NCBI GenBank assembly: GCA_973895155.1
Contig: OZ316895.1
Span: forward strand, 20,708,001-20,772,000
Origin: Marsupella aquatica
Lineage: Eukaryota > Marchantiophyta
Direction of reading: 5' to 3'
DNA length: 64,000 nt
Part shown: positions 53,881-64,000 of the stretch, in pieces
Layout: each line of letters starts with the position of its first letter
Numbering within the stretch: the stretch's first letter is position 1
Made by a program: the position numbers and the translations under genes
Notes under the pieces: model-generated
Seen by the model: the letters and a program-made list of their open reading frames with translations, nothing else
Told to the model about the DNA's origin: nothing
The model's database searches: none

Positions 53881-55250
53881 CTCTAATGTGTGTGTTGTTC
53901 TAAAGAAAATTGGCATTTTTGAAACAAAATGATAGCATAAAGCTATGACTAAGGTCAGGCATGATATTAAATTTCATTCCGGAAAACATGATGCAAACAA
54001 GACAATAACAAGAAACATTTGTTTGGTAACCTTTTATATATGATACCCGGAAGGGGGAGATTACAAATAGTTGCTCTATCCATAAAATAAAGTAATACAA
54101 ATTAATATGTATTGGAGCCACCTATTCAACTGGACTTCTATTAAACTTCTCTACTACTGTAGATATTCATTGTCGTATCTCTGAATGCCCGGGATTGTAT
54201 GATTGTACTTCAAATCTCTATAAGAGATTTAATTGACCAATAATGGATACTCTTCCATTGGCCAGGACAAGCATTTTTTTTACCATTTAGACCACAGGCA
54301 GACATGATCCGAACATTTTCAAATTTTGGCTCCTTCATTCAAGGGATTTCATTTATTAAACTTCATTTCAAAATTTTGGTCTCCAGAGTGTCTTTTGATC
54401 AAGAAGTGATCATATGGTTTGCTTTGGTGAAAAGAACTTATAATTAACTCCCCCATGTCTTGTAAAGCAAACCTAACCCAGGTGGCAGAGATCCACTTGG
54501 CCAAGTGCAGTTTTGGGCTACTCTTCTCCTAACCTTTTGTGATGAGTGCACTTTTTTAGGGACCACTGTAATTTTTAATGGAGAATTAGTAATCACCATT
54601 AGTCCACTATTTTTACTACTCAAATTTTCGAATGCTGTTGTGCATGCCCATGCAACTGGGGCACACAAAGATATCTTTTGGAATAGAATACACATTAATT
54701 TAGCAGATATGCTTACTTCTGGGAAAACCTGCATGGATCACAATGTACAGATGGAGCATGTGTGTTTATATAGGAGTCAATACTATATTCACTTTGTATA
54801 AATGCACATGAGTTCACCCATGTCAAGAGGACAAACATTAAAATTATAGTCCATCCCAGAATCAATTTCTCTGGATTGCTTATTTATATAAGTGTCATGC
54901 TTATTTCATAATGTGTGACACGCAGACCAGTACAGTAAAGCAATTGGTTTTTTTACTTGCCCAGTTTTTGCCAATTTCACCTCATTCAGTTACGGGTAAA
55001 TAAATAATACAAAGGAAAATCAAGGGGGAGAAACCGAGTTGCCAAAAAACACCTTTAGTTGCAATCAGAGATCTTTGAAAATCTGACGGCTTTCCTGACC
55101 AAAATTTGGGGTAGACATTTAGGGTGGCTTGGCACTTGTGCTATTTACCTGTCGCAGCCTTCTATTATTTTAATTCATCAATACATATGAGTAGATATTT
55201 GGTGGGTCCCACGGAATTACCCTCCCCACGCCCTTGAAGTCTTGAAGTAG

Positions 55251-56640
55251 TCCCTAATTATGTATTCAATTGACTGCAGTAAAGTTTATCCGCACGGGAC
55301 GAGACAGAGCAATGTGGATGACGTGGCCCGACACGGGATATACGGAGAGGCGCCACCCGGGTCCAGATATCGGGGAATCGCCCGGCGGTGCGGGCCGAGC
55401 CTCGGGTACCTTCCAGCTTCGACACCAGGTCTGGTCAGAGAGCCGGGGTCTTGTCTTTGTTTCGGGGCTTGGGCCCATCCTTTGTTGGCCTCGTTCCTTC
55501 GCGTGTTTGGCCGAGCTCGATCGAGAATTGTGGTCCTGGCCATGCCGGACGCGAGGCGAACTTGCCAGTGGCCGTGGCCATCTGCACCCAAAGGGAGCCT
55601 GTGGCCGTGTGGCCCCAGGTGGCTCTTTTGTAGCTAGCGAGCCCCGCGGAGCCGCAGTGGTTCGTGACTCCTCCTCCTCTTGTTGGCCCTCTGCTCAACT
55701 CACTCGATAACAGCAGCACCACTCTTCGAAGGAACGAGAAGAAGAACGTCGAGAAGAAGAAGGAAATTGGTGTATATTTTAGCTGTGGTTTGGTCGACGC
55801 GTTGATTTGCTTGGACTCGATGACAGTGCTCGATCTGATTCATCGAGCAGGTTTCGAATCGAGCGAATGTTATTAATTAATGGAGAGCTTTGCCGCGGAG
55901 GAAAATGAGCTCCTTCTTCTTACTCGCAGTTGAGTACACGGTATGGACTGCAGCAGCGCGAGTCGGTTTCATGTGATACGTGGTGATGTACTGCGAATCA
56001 GTCGCCTCCTTTAGTCTGTGTCCCTCTCTCCGTTGTGCTTATCGTCATTTTGACGAGCGATGTACTTTGAGGAATCGCTCGCAGTGGAGCTCTGTACTTG
56101 GAGGAATCACTCGCAGTGGAGCTCCGCAATTTGAGGAATCACGAGCAGTGGAGCTCTGTGTTCGTGGTGTTATGAGCGGGAACGGGCATGAATGAGAAAG
56201 GGAATGAGTGTTTCGTTTCGTATGAAAGGGATGATTGAGACTTGAGACTTGAGAGGGAAGGGGAGAGGAAGGGGATGCGGAGGATGGTCATTGATGTCTG
56301 TTGGTGTTGTCAATTCAGTTTGAATGACTCTCATCGGCGGGGTTTGAACGATTTGGTTGGCTTGGAATTTGAATGGAAATTGAATTGACGGGAGGGAGAA
56401 TTCGCGGTCAGGAGTCTGGTTTGACTCGGTGAGCAATCGGTGAAGTCGTGGTTGAGAAAGGGGAAGTTGATCAACGTTGATGGATGACATATTGTGAGAG
56501 GATTACATTTCCTTCCAGGTTGGCGGGGCGGGGTGGTGTTGGCGCGGAGAGTTCTTCGAAATCGTGGAGGAATTTCGATTGCCACTAGTGTTTTGTGAAT
56601 TCTTATGCGGTGTAAGGCTTTAACATCGAATCCTACTCGG
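55251..56640. promoter_or_regulatory. GC-rich 5' region upstream of the carrier gene
   Basis: Base composition turns sharply GC-rich at about 55.28 kb and stays so into the carrier's first exon. Overlapping ORFs on both strands (up to 146 codons) are explained by the GC-richness, which removes stop codons; none has a recognisable domain. The stretch probably holds the promoter and leader of the carrier gene. I cannot place the transcription start. Confidence 0.4.
56065..56160 (+). repeat. 32-bp tandem repeat, three copies
   Basis: GAGGAATC(G/A)C(T/G)(C/A)GCAGTGGAGCTC starts at 56069, 56101 and 56133. It is an exact 32-bp period in the presumed promoter or leader of the carrier gene. Confidence 0.85.
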
Positions 56641-56644
56641 GAGG

Positions 56645-59600
56645 ATGGGGTGGAAGAGAGGAGGGGACTTCGTCCGAGCGGAGGTCGCCATCGCTCCGAA
56701 GACGAATCCTCTGGCGGCGGCACCGATGGTCCCCTTCGATTTTGAGGTCCCGGACAATGTTTGTTGTGCTTCTCCCGCTTGCCTCTCGTTCATTAGTCTT
56801 CCACTTCCGACACAGTCGTCGTCACCGTCCTCGCAATGCCCCTCCAGGGTGTGTTTAGATCTGTTCTCGGGCGCCGCATTACCCCCTCTGCTCATGAATT
56901 CCCTGTTCCCATCGCCTTTCTCTAGCTCCTCTCTCTACTCCTACTTCCCAGCGCACCTTACCATTCACCATTGTTCAGTATCGTCGCCATCGCCTTCTCC
57001 TGTTTTCAGTTACTCGGCGTTTGTCTCCGTTTCGTCGCCTTCCGTTGGACGATGGCGCCGAAGAGAGCCGAAAGTGAGAAGGCCGTCATCGAACAAAGTC
57101 GTCAGGCTGTCGTCTCCTGCTTCCCTCGCATCGCTGGCTTCCGCACTGCCTCCGTTCTCATCCGGGGGGAAGGCTTTTGTCGTCCACGAAGGCAAAGAGG
57201 AGGATGTCAAGGCCAGTAGCAGGGGTGGAACCCCGGAGCACGATGCTGGAGACGGCCTGCCTCTTGTCAGGAATTTCATAGCAGGGAATGCGAGATTAAG
57301 GAAGGAAGGTGCGATTTTTTTCAAGCAGCTGCGGTCGCAATTGCGCGGAATTTCGATACGAAATTATGGTCCAGCAGAGACGAGGAAGGACAGCGACGGT
57401 TTTAAAGTACCCCGGAGTGATGCGACAAGAAATGAAGACAGGGTGGAAAGCATTCGCGAAGGAAAACGGAAGGCGATCCAGACTTCCAAACATCTCCTAG
57501 CTGGAGCTATTGCAGCACTGGTGTCAAGGTTCGATGTCATGTCTCTTTCTCTCAACGCACAAATGTCTTTTGAGTCCTCAATGTCGGCTCACATTGGTTC
57601 AGGAAGTACTGAATTTCATCTACTGTCCATCTTGTCTTCAACTTAGTCTTGAACTCAACATGGGTCAAATTCGCAGTGGGAACAGTCAATGTCTTTTTGA
57701 GACGTACTTAAGTTTTTGAGAGAGAACTAATGGCAGTGATTGAAGCTCGGGGGTCTTATTGGACAGACTTTCCCAAATTGAACAAAGTCTAGGAGAGCAG
57801 TTGTGCCGATAGAAGCCGGGAAGGAGAGTAATGATCCTGCTTGGTAAGAGTTTCAGTCACCGGTCCCATAGCTTTCGCTGAACACAGTGGACGACTCACA
57901 TGAGAAAGGGAGAACAATTACTCTTCCAGCAGTGTCTGTCGTAGTTGAGAAAATGGGGGTTGACGGTTTAACCTCTTAGGGGTAGCCTCCTTACGGCAGC
58001 CTTCGGATATATTGGACAACAACGTGAATCTGCCACCGCTGGACTTGAACGTCATAGAGGTCTGGACCCGAAACAAATTTATTCGTAAACAAGATCTTCG
58101 TAAGAAAGAGGTTGGGCGTGGTCAATTTACGTCCCAATCAAATGGCAGGCCTTGGCTTTTAAAAATTGGATCACCGCATCGGTGACTCAAACTCTCGTCC
58201 TGAGGTAGGGCAGCCCCTCTCCGCACAATGAGAGATCGAGAGAGGGACTTTTTCGGCCTATTTTACTTGTGAAATTCTCCTAGCACAACTTGTAGTCGCT
58301 CCATGTATGTGAGGTAGTTGTGGGTGGGAGAGTCTCTCTTATGTACAGAGCGAGACGTTCTCATATTCGTCAATTTGCTTGTCCAGGACTATTGTTGCGC
58401 CACTGGAGAGGCTGAAACTGGAGTACTTGGTCCGGGGGGCCAAGGATGATGTGATCAAGACTTTGCAGACCATTTTCATGAAAGAAGGAGTTAAGGGCTT
58501 TTGGAAAGGGAACGGTTTGAACATCCTCCGCACAGCTCCATTCAAGTCTGTCAATTTTTTTGCCTATGATACTTTTCGAAGGCAGTTGTTGAAATGGGGA
58601 GACAGAACTGAAGTGACCAACATCGAGCGATTAGCAGCAGGGGCAGCCGCCGGTGTTACTGCCACCATTTTGTGCTTTCCTTTAGATACTGTAAGTACCC
58701 TCCTGCAAGAACTGACGAACTGAAAATCACTCAACAAAGATATCGTTATGCTCGTTCATGATCTGCTTGCTGTGAATGATGTTGATGCTTCTATAGTCAC
58801 CTCCGGTTGTCTGTTAACGGTTCTGAACTTCACCAGTACGTGGTACACACCCTAATTGGTTGAAATAATGAAGTGCAATTGATAGTCATATTCACGAAGA
58901 CGTTTTCTGCTCTGTAATACGGCCTCAGAGTCATCTGCTGAACGTCTCAGTAGCTGAAAGTGTGAATGTGTAATGTGTAATGCTACAGCGGAGTAGCTCG
59001 GGCATTCAATAGTAATCACAAACTAATGCGTAACCGTGAACGGATTATGTTTCAGATCAGGACCCTCGTGGTTGCACCCGGAGGGGAAGCCTTAGGAGGG
59101 ATGCGAGGTTGCTTCCGCCATTTGATTAGAACGGAAGGCATTGCAGGGCTTTACAAAGGGCTGCCAGCAGCAGTGGTCAGTATGGCTCCTTCAGGTGCTG
59201 TATTTTATGGAGTCTATGATATCTTGAAATCCTCCTATCTGAACTCACCTGAAGGACAAGAAATGCTGAAAGCAAGGCAAAAACGGGCTGAGGAAAGACC
59301 TGAGGAGAATTTGACACAGTTGGAGCTTGGAACCATGAGGACTCTGCTATTTGGAGCAATTGCAGGAGCATTCTCTGAGACTGTGACATATCCTCTAGAA
59401 GTTGTGAGGAGGGCTCAACAGATGCAGTTTGCAGGGAACAAGCTGGGTATGATTGCGACTCTTCAGGTTCTGGCAAAAAAAGGTGGATTTGGAGCCCTTT
59501 ATGCAGGCATTCTCCCGAGTACGCTGCAGGTCAGGATTCTGTGACATGCATTTTAGAAATGCTCGTGATTTTTGAGATGTTTCCTTTGTTTGTGTTGGCG

Positions 59601-60081
59601 TCTTGTGTTCGACCATCTATTGCCAAGGTTTTTTCCAGGGATAGTATTGGGTCCTTTTTTGGTGAGTTTCTAAGCTGGAACATGTAACTATTTGAGCTGC
59701 TCCAGTATGTTCGTGGTTTTTCTCAAGTTTTCAACTGGTAGTGTTGTTTAGGCTTTTGGCTTTGGAATGTCTCCTACGGCTACTGTGCATTCTCTGGGTG
59801 TTGAATTTAGTTCGCTGTCGGTGGAGTGGGGTTGGTGTTTATACTCCTGTGTATGACGGCTTCTTGTTTTAGGCTTGAAATTCCAAAATGGATGCTACAT
59901 GACGACTTATCAAGCCCTGTGCTTACATAGATACTTGTTTGATCGTTGAAAATTTTCTTCTAGACAATAAGTCCAGTACTGATTTTGATTTACCTGTGAC
60001 GGTGTTGTGCAGGTTTTACCGTCAGCTGCACTAAGCTACTTCGTGTATGAATCAGTGAAAATTGCTTTCAAAATTCCTTAG
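56645..60081 (+). CDS. Mitochondrial adenine nucleotide carrier, BTL3-like, four exons
   Basis: Exons 56645-57528, 58387-58690, 59056-59529 and 60013-60081 all use GT-AG and join in phase. The product is 576 residues from the first Met, or 493 from the Met at 56894, which starts a Ser-rich transit-like peptide and agrees better with family length. The carrier domain starts at SKHLLAGAIAALVSR. The three repeat signatures PxD/ExxK/R are all present: PLERLK, PLDTIR (split by intron 2) and PLEVVR. Distinctive matches to plant BTL3-type proteins are RTAPFKSVNFFAYDTFRRQL, GEALGGMRGCFRHLI, GAVFYGVYDILKSS and QVLPSAALSYFVYE. Such proteins sit in the mitochondrial inner membrane, probably moving adenine nucleotides; the exact substrate is inferred from relatives. 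The gene is intact. The N-terminal 200 residues are low complexity and uncertain. Confidence 0.9.
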
Positions 60082-61039
60082 CGGAAGTTCATGGCAATGT
60101 GTCACGTAAGAACAGGATCTGAGTTCAGTTAGGTTGTATCGCCACATAGACCAATTTTTCAGCGACCGTTCTCTTTCAGTACATATGTACAATATTGTGG
60201 TCCCGGGGACTACTGTGATTTTCATTGGACGGCTCACGGCTCACGGCTCTTGACTATCTTCTGCTTTTTCTGAAAGGCCTCCAAAGGAGCCTGACCAGGC
60301 AGAACATGTGGCAGATTCTATTCTATTTGATCAATTACTAATAGAAGAATACTCGTGGGTTTCAGTCTTTTCATACTGTACAAATACATCTCACAATTGA
60401 ATGCATCATTTCATGTGGTGTGTTCTTGGAGCGAGGCTTGCACTAAAGTCTCGCTTTGTGCAAGCCTCTTTGTCATGAAATGATCATGGTTCTTCTCTAC
60501 TTGGCCCCAGACCAAGATAGAGGTTACCTCTCTCGGCAGCCTGAATTGGCCGTCCTGCTCTGCTGAACGAGTGTTCAATGTAATGGGGCAATTTGACGCA
60601 TCTGTACTACAAATCACCTGCTTGAGGGCAATGCAATAAAACTGTTCTCTTAAACCGATACTCCCTTTGCAACAGGAATCCTTCAGAATGTTCATCTGGT
60701 TATTTCTACTCTCCAAGGTATAGGTCGTGCATTCTACTTAAAGCGCTGGTTGCAGGGACTATGTGTCATCGTCGTCACAATGCATGGTCGTTGCAGGGGC
60801 CTTGTGGAGTGACCCTGCACCGTCAGAGAAATCTTCACAAAAGGGACAGAGCAGGTTCGGATTACCGTGACCACGACCCAAGTTCATTGCTGGATTGGAC
60901 GCACGTAATGGGTGCCAGGTGGGCCTGGTGCCTCTGCTGCCACAACTTCAGCCTCGACAGGAGCTCGGTAGTTTATAGCTGGGCCGCATGGCCACTACAC
61001 GAAAACCCAAGCCTGACGGGCCTATTATCCTGCAAACTG

Positions 61040-61190
61040 GCCGAGAGCTGCTCGTCTGATGTGAACCGGATTTGGATGACCAGTCCACTAGCAAAATTGG
61101 CCAAGAGCTGGTCTAACGTGAACTGGATTTTGATGACCGAGGTAAAGCAAAGCTAGACGAGAGCTGCTCGTCTGATGTGAACTGGATTTT
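61040..61190 (+). repeat. Short tandem repeat, about 60-bp unit
   Basis: GAGCTGCTCGTCTGATGTGAA occurs twice and a related GAGCTGGTCTAACGTGAACTGG once, each followed by GGATTT(T/G)GATGA. Confidence 0.8.
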
Positions 61191-61526
61191 GATGATGGCT
61201 TGCGAGGTCGGGACCCAGAGGTGAGTCACCAGTCACCTTGTCACAGACAAGGTTCAAGGTGGCAAACCTCCCTATACGAACCCTAATCACATCCGTCCTA
61301 TCCATCCTATGTCGTAAATGGGCCCATTCAAAAAAGTAAGAGAGGGACCTGCTCTACCCAATTTCTAACTTTTTGTTTTCTAGGAAGTGAAGCCTGGATG
61401 GATTACCACGTTAGAGAGATTGCTCCCACTATGGGAGTTTTGGGTTTATAACTTGATTATTAGGAGTCTTAAAATAATTTTTAACTTTCACTGCAACTAT
61501 AATAGGAAGAGACGTAAAAAAAACAC

Positions 61527-61583
61527 AACATGAATTAATCTAATAGAATCTCGTGTTGGAAACCAATTAGATTAATTCATGTT
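61527..61583. repeat. Perfect 18-bp inverted repeat with 21-base loop
   Basis: AACATGAATTAATCTAAT (61527-61544) and its exact reverse complement (61566-61583) enclose a 21-base loop. Next to it are three loose repeats of CTTTGTCGC(T/C)CCACATAAA (61590-61715). Confidence 0.95.
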
Positions 61584-62912
61584 TTCAGCTTTGTCGCTCC
61601 ACATAAAAACATTATAATTTCTAACTGTTAGTTTTATGCTTTGTCGCCCCACATAAAGGAATTCCAGGTAGCAATCATTTGTAAGTGTTCTTTTGCTTTG
61701 TTGCTAAACATAAAGAGCATCCAAGCCAAAATTTGGAGCACAGATTAAAGATGGTCCATCCAGGGAGGGCATCCGGTTAAGAAACCAAAATTGGGGGTGA
61801 GATTAATGGTGGCTTGGCACTTGTGGCTATTTTTCAGTAAAGAAAATTGGAAGGCCACTTTGTTTTAAAGATAGACTCCAACCAAAAAATCTTTTAGAAA
61901 TGACGTTCAATAAGTGCAAATCCTTGAATTGAGGAGCCAAAGTTCGCAATGCTTGCATCACCACCTCTGGAGTTGGTCTAAAAGTCTAGAAAAAAAGTAG
62001 CACTTCACATCAATCACTTGGGCCCACTCTTTGCCATGTAGGACACTAGACACTATCATGAATGGGCCCCAAGTTCTTGTAAACTTAGCCTATTGTGGTC
62101 TTTCCATTGCAAGTTTTGGGCTTTGTATTTTTGAGGGTATTTGTTTTCTACGATGCTCATCTTGCTCAGAAGTGAATTATGGACTGACCAATCAATCTAG
62201 CTTATGTAGTTCAAAGTACAAAGTTTTAGGATATGGAACAAAAAGTAAATTAATACCAGAAAACACAAATCTCAACATGGCCTAATGTCTCGGCATTAAT
62301 ACTTCTTCTTTGTTCTTTACACACTTTTTGCAAGATCTTAACTTCCCTCATTTATCTGTTTCTGTTTCTTTCCAAAACCCACTCAATTTTTTGACATAAG
62401 TGAACATTTTGGTTGCGGAAATTGTGGGTCATAATGTCCCCTCAAACTTGGATAGGCTGAACCCCTCACATTGTTAAGGCATGACATCACACGATTCCCC
62501 CTTAACCATTACCCTATTAGTCATACTGTCCAGGTCTGAGGGAAAGGAAAAAAAAACAATTCTGAGAGGTATTTGTTTGAAGGGACCCCAAAATGTAATT
62601 TTCATTCAATAAAACCCTTGAAATTTTGGGTAAGTCAATTCAAGGCCAATCAATGATCTGGATCACTTAGGGGTGAGGTATTCGCTTGATTGACCCCCAA
62701 AATGAAACTTGTTACTTGATCGACCCCCTGAGGTCCATCAACGGTCCAGATCTGAGATCGAAAGGTCTGGCCATCAACAGTCCAGATTGGGGAAAAGTAT
62801 GGAGGGGGTTGATTAAGCAAACTTTTTTTTAGAAGGGGGTCTACTAAGCATATCTCTCCTTAAGGGTCCTATCATGTAGAACATGTCATTTTGGGATCCA
62901 GTCAAGCAAACA

Positions 62913-63026
62913 CCTCACAATTATGAATTCTTGTATTGTAAAGCCACCCTAAAGACGTTCCATAAGGCCCCTCACAATTCCGAAGTCTTGTGTTGTAAAG
63001 CCACCCTAAAGAGGTTCCATAAGGCG
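62913..63026 (+). repeat. 57-bp tandem duplication
   Basis: CCTCACAATT...TTGTAAAGCCACCCTAAAG...CCATAAGG occurs at 62913 and 62970 with only a few differences. Confidence 0.9.
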
Positions 63027-64000
63027 AGGTTTTCACACGTTGCATACGCTAAGATGGCCGGTTGTAATTTAGGGTTCGTGTTTCGTGGTTCTCTAAAATA
63101 GCTTCACAGGGTGCCGATTAGGTCAAACGCTCCCCACGAAATCAGCCCTTCTTGGGCGGTCATAAACCCCAGACTGAGATCCGCCGTCTGATTTCCATCT
63201 CTCCCTGGCTCTGGAAGGCTAGACATCCGACGCTTATAAGTTTCAGACGTCTCTTCGCTCTGCCACCTTGCTCGAGAACTCGACACTCAGTGATGTTCGT
63301 TACAACGAGCCTCTGGTTCTCCCGATCGCTTGCCCGTTCTCTGGACAGAATTTCAGTACATCACGATCTTTCGCCGGGGCATTCCTTGGTTGGGTTCTAT
63401 TTTTGTTCCCTTTGCTGTCGCTTGATGTGTTCATCTCCCGTCGAAATTTTGTAGCGCGACAGTCTTAAACTTCGGTGCGGTAGTGTAGTGATGTTTTACA
63501 TGCCCAACTCTCAGTGATGTGTAGCACAATGTTCCTCTATTATCTGCCCAATTTTCTTTTCTATTGAATGTCAGTATATCTTCGCACGATTTTTTGTCCT
63601 CGTTTGGGGTTCTGATGGTTTTATTGGTCGGCCATCCTGATCCTCGATTTGGAACGCGTGCTTCCGGTCGTTTTATTGACCTATTTTACTTTTGCTTCAG
63701 TACTGTGTTGCATTATATCCCTGTAGTTTGTAATAGGGTTTGCATGCTTGAGTTTCTCTCTTGCGATTTTCCTCTTGCGATTTTCCTCCCCTAAACTTGC
63801 AGTATAGTGTGGCGTTTTATGTTTTGGCGCGTCTGAATCATTGTGACAGCATGGAGATCTGTTTTTCAAAGGTCTCCTCCTACCCTTGGGTAGTCCATCC
63901 TCATTGTCTGTGGTCTGCGGTCGTATCAGATGAGTCCCCGCACCCCTGACTTTTGCGCTGTCTCATTGCCGGTTATAGACCGATTATTAGGTGATTTATT

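Larger units (their letters stand above)
52035..55250. other. Gene-poor intergenic stretch
   Basis: No supportable gene. A 98-codon plus-strand ORF (54505-54801) contains HINLADMLTSGKTCMDH, which recalls the ADxLTK end of copia RNase H, so a small copia remnant may lie there. Other ORFs are short and random-looking. Two repeats are listed separately. Confidence 0.5.
60082..64000. other. Intergenic stretch to the right edge
   Basis: The first part should hold the carrier's 3' untranslated region. No ORF further right has a recognisable domain. From about 63.1 kb the sequence becomes CT- and GC-richer with ORFs of about 100 codons and could be the leader of a gene outside the window. This is not provable here. 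Confidence 0.45.

Noticed and set aside
55260-55722. Six overlapping ORFs of 70-146 codons on both strands
   Set aside because: High GC removes stop codons in all frames; no frame has a domain, so none is called.
1-64000. tRNA and rRNA genes
   Set aside because: I looked for conserved tRNA box words and rRNA core sequences and recognised none; a covariance-model scan could still find a divergent tRNA.

Overview
This window looks like nuclear DNA of a land plant. The evidence is spliceosomal introns of plant type, an ANP/NPK1-type MAPKKK, a BTL3-type mitochondrial carrier, Ty1/copia and Ty3/gypsy LTR retroelements and short interstitial TTTAGGG runs. The mix of conserved plant genes with a DUF7869-type transposase-like gene and an intronless membrane-protein gene of possibly fungal type suggests a seed-free plant, perhaps a bryophyte. 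That placement is inference. There are no signs of a bacterial or organellar replicon.

Layout. 1-4.3 kb holds repeats and LTR-like debris with no gene I can support. 4.37-5.66 kb (minus) is an intact single-exon RNA lariat debranching enzyme (DBR1). It lies head to head with an ANP-type MAP kinase kinase kinase (6.58-13.07 kb, plus), whose 17 exons I could join in frame to 706 codons. 13.1-18.5 kb is repeat-rich and gene-poor. 18.54-19.43 kb is an intronless seven-helix membrane protein of unknown function. 19.4-22.6 kb is again gene-poor, with degenerate tandem repeats.

22.6-47.5 kb is the unusual part. On the minus strand lies a broken DUF7869-type gene, whose family looks transposase-like (RNase H fold). 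A small lysine-rich ORF follows, then two satellite arrays (about 254 bp and 175 bp units). After these comes a long plus-strand series of exons, apparently one decayed giant gene or a tight cluster: three F-box-like modules, a ParB-like module, a methyltransferase-like module, an acidic plus Glu/Arg/Ala-rich coiled coil, a Ulp1 (C48) protease, and three tandem FCP1/NIF-like HAD phosphatase modules. It carries several in-frame stops and frameshifts and is split by a truncated Ty3/gypsy element (about 36.8-40.93 kb). An 18-bp palindrome, about CACGCGAC-NN-GTCGCGTG, recurs more than 20 times across this block. It sits in the satellites, in flanking sequence and inside most of the short introns, and I saw it nowhere else in the window. 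This suggests that the block is, or derives from, one large mobile element or co-evolved locus.

47.7-52.0 kb is a complete copia insertion with 137-bp LTRs and a perfect 5-bp target duplication (AAACA). It lacks gag and protease, and its 5' LTR is itself split by a 636-bp element with 17-bp terminal inverted repeats. 52.0-55.2 kb is intergenic. 56.6-60.1 kb is a four-exon BTL3-like mitochondrial carrier gene behind a GC-rich 5' region. 60.1-64 kb is intergenic with small repeats and one perfect 18-bp hairpin.

DBR1, the MAPKKK, the membrane protein and the carrier look functional and unrelated to one another. The central block and the retroelements look decayed.
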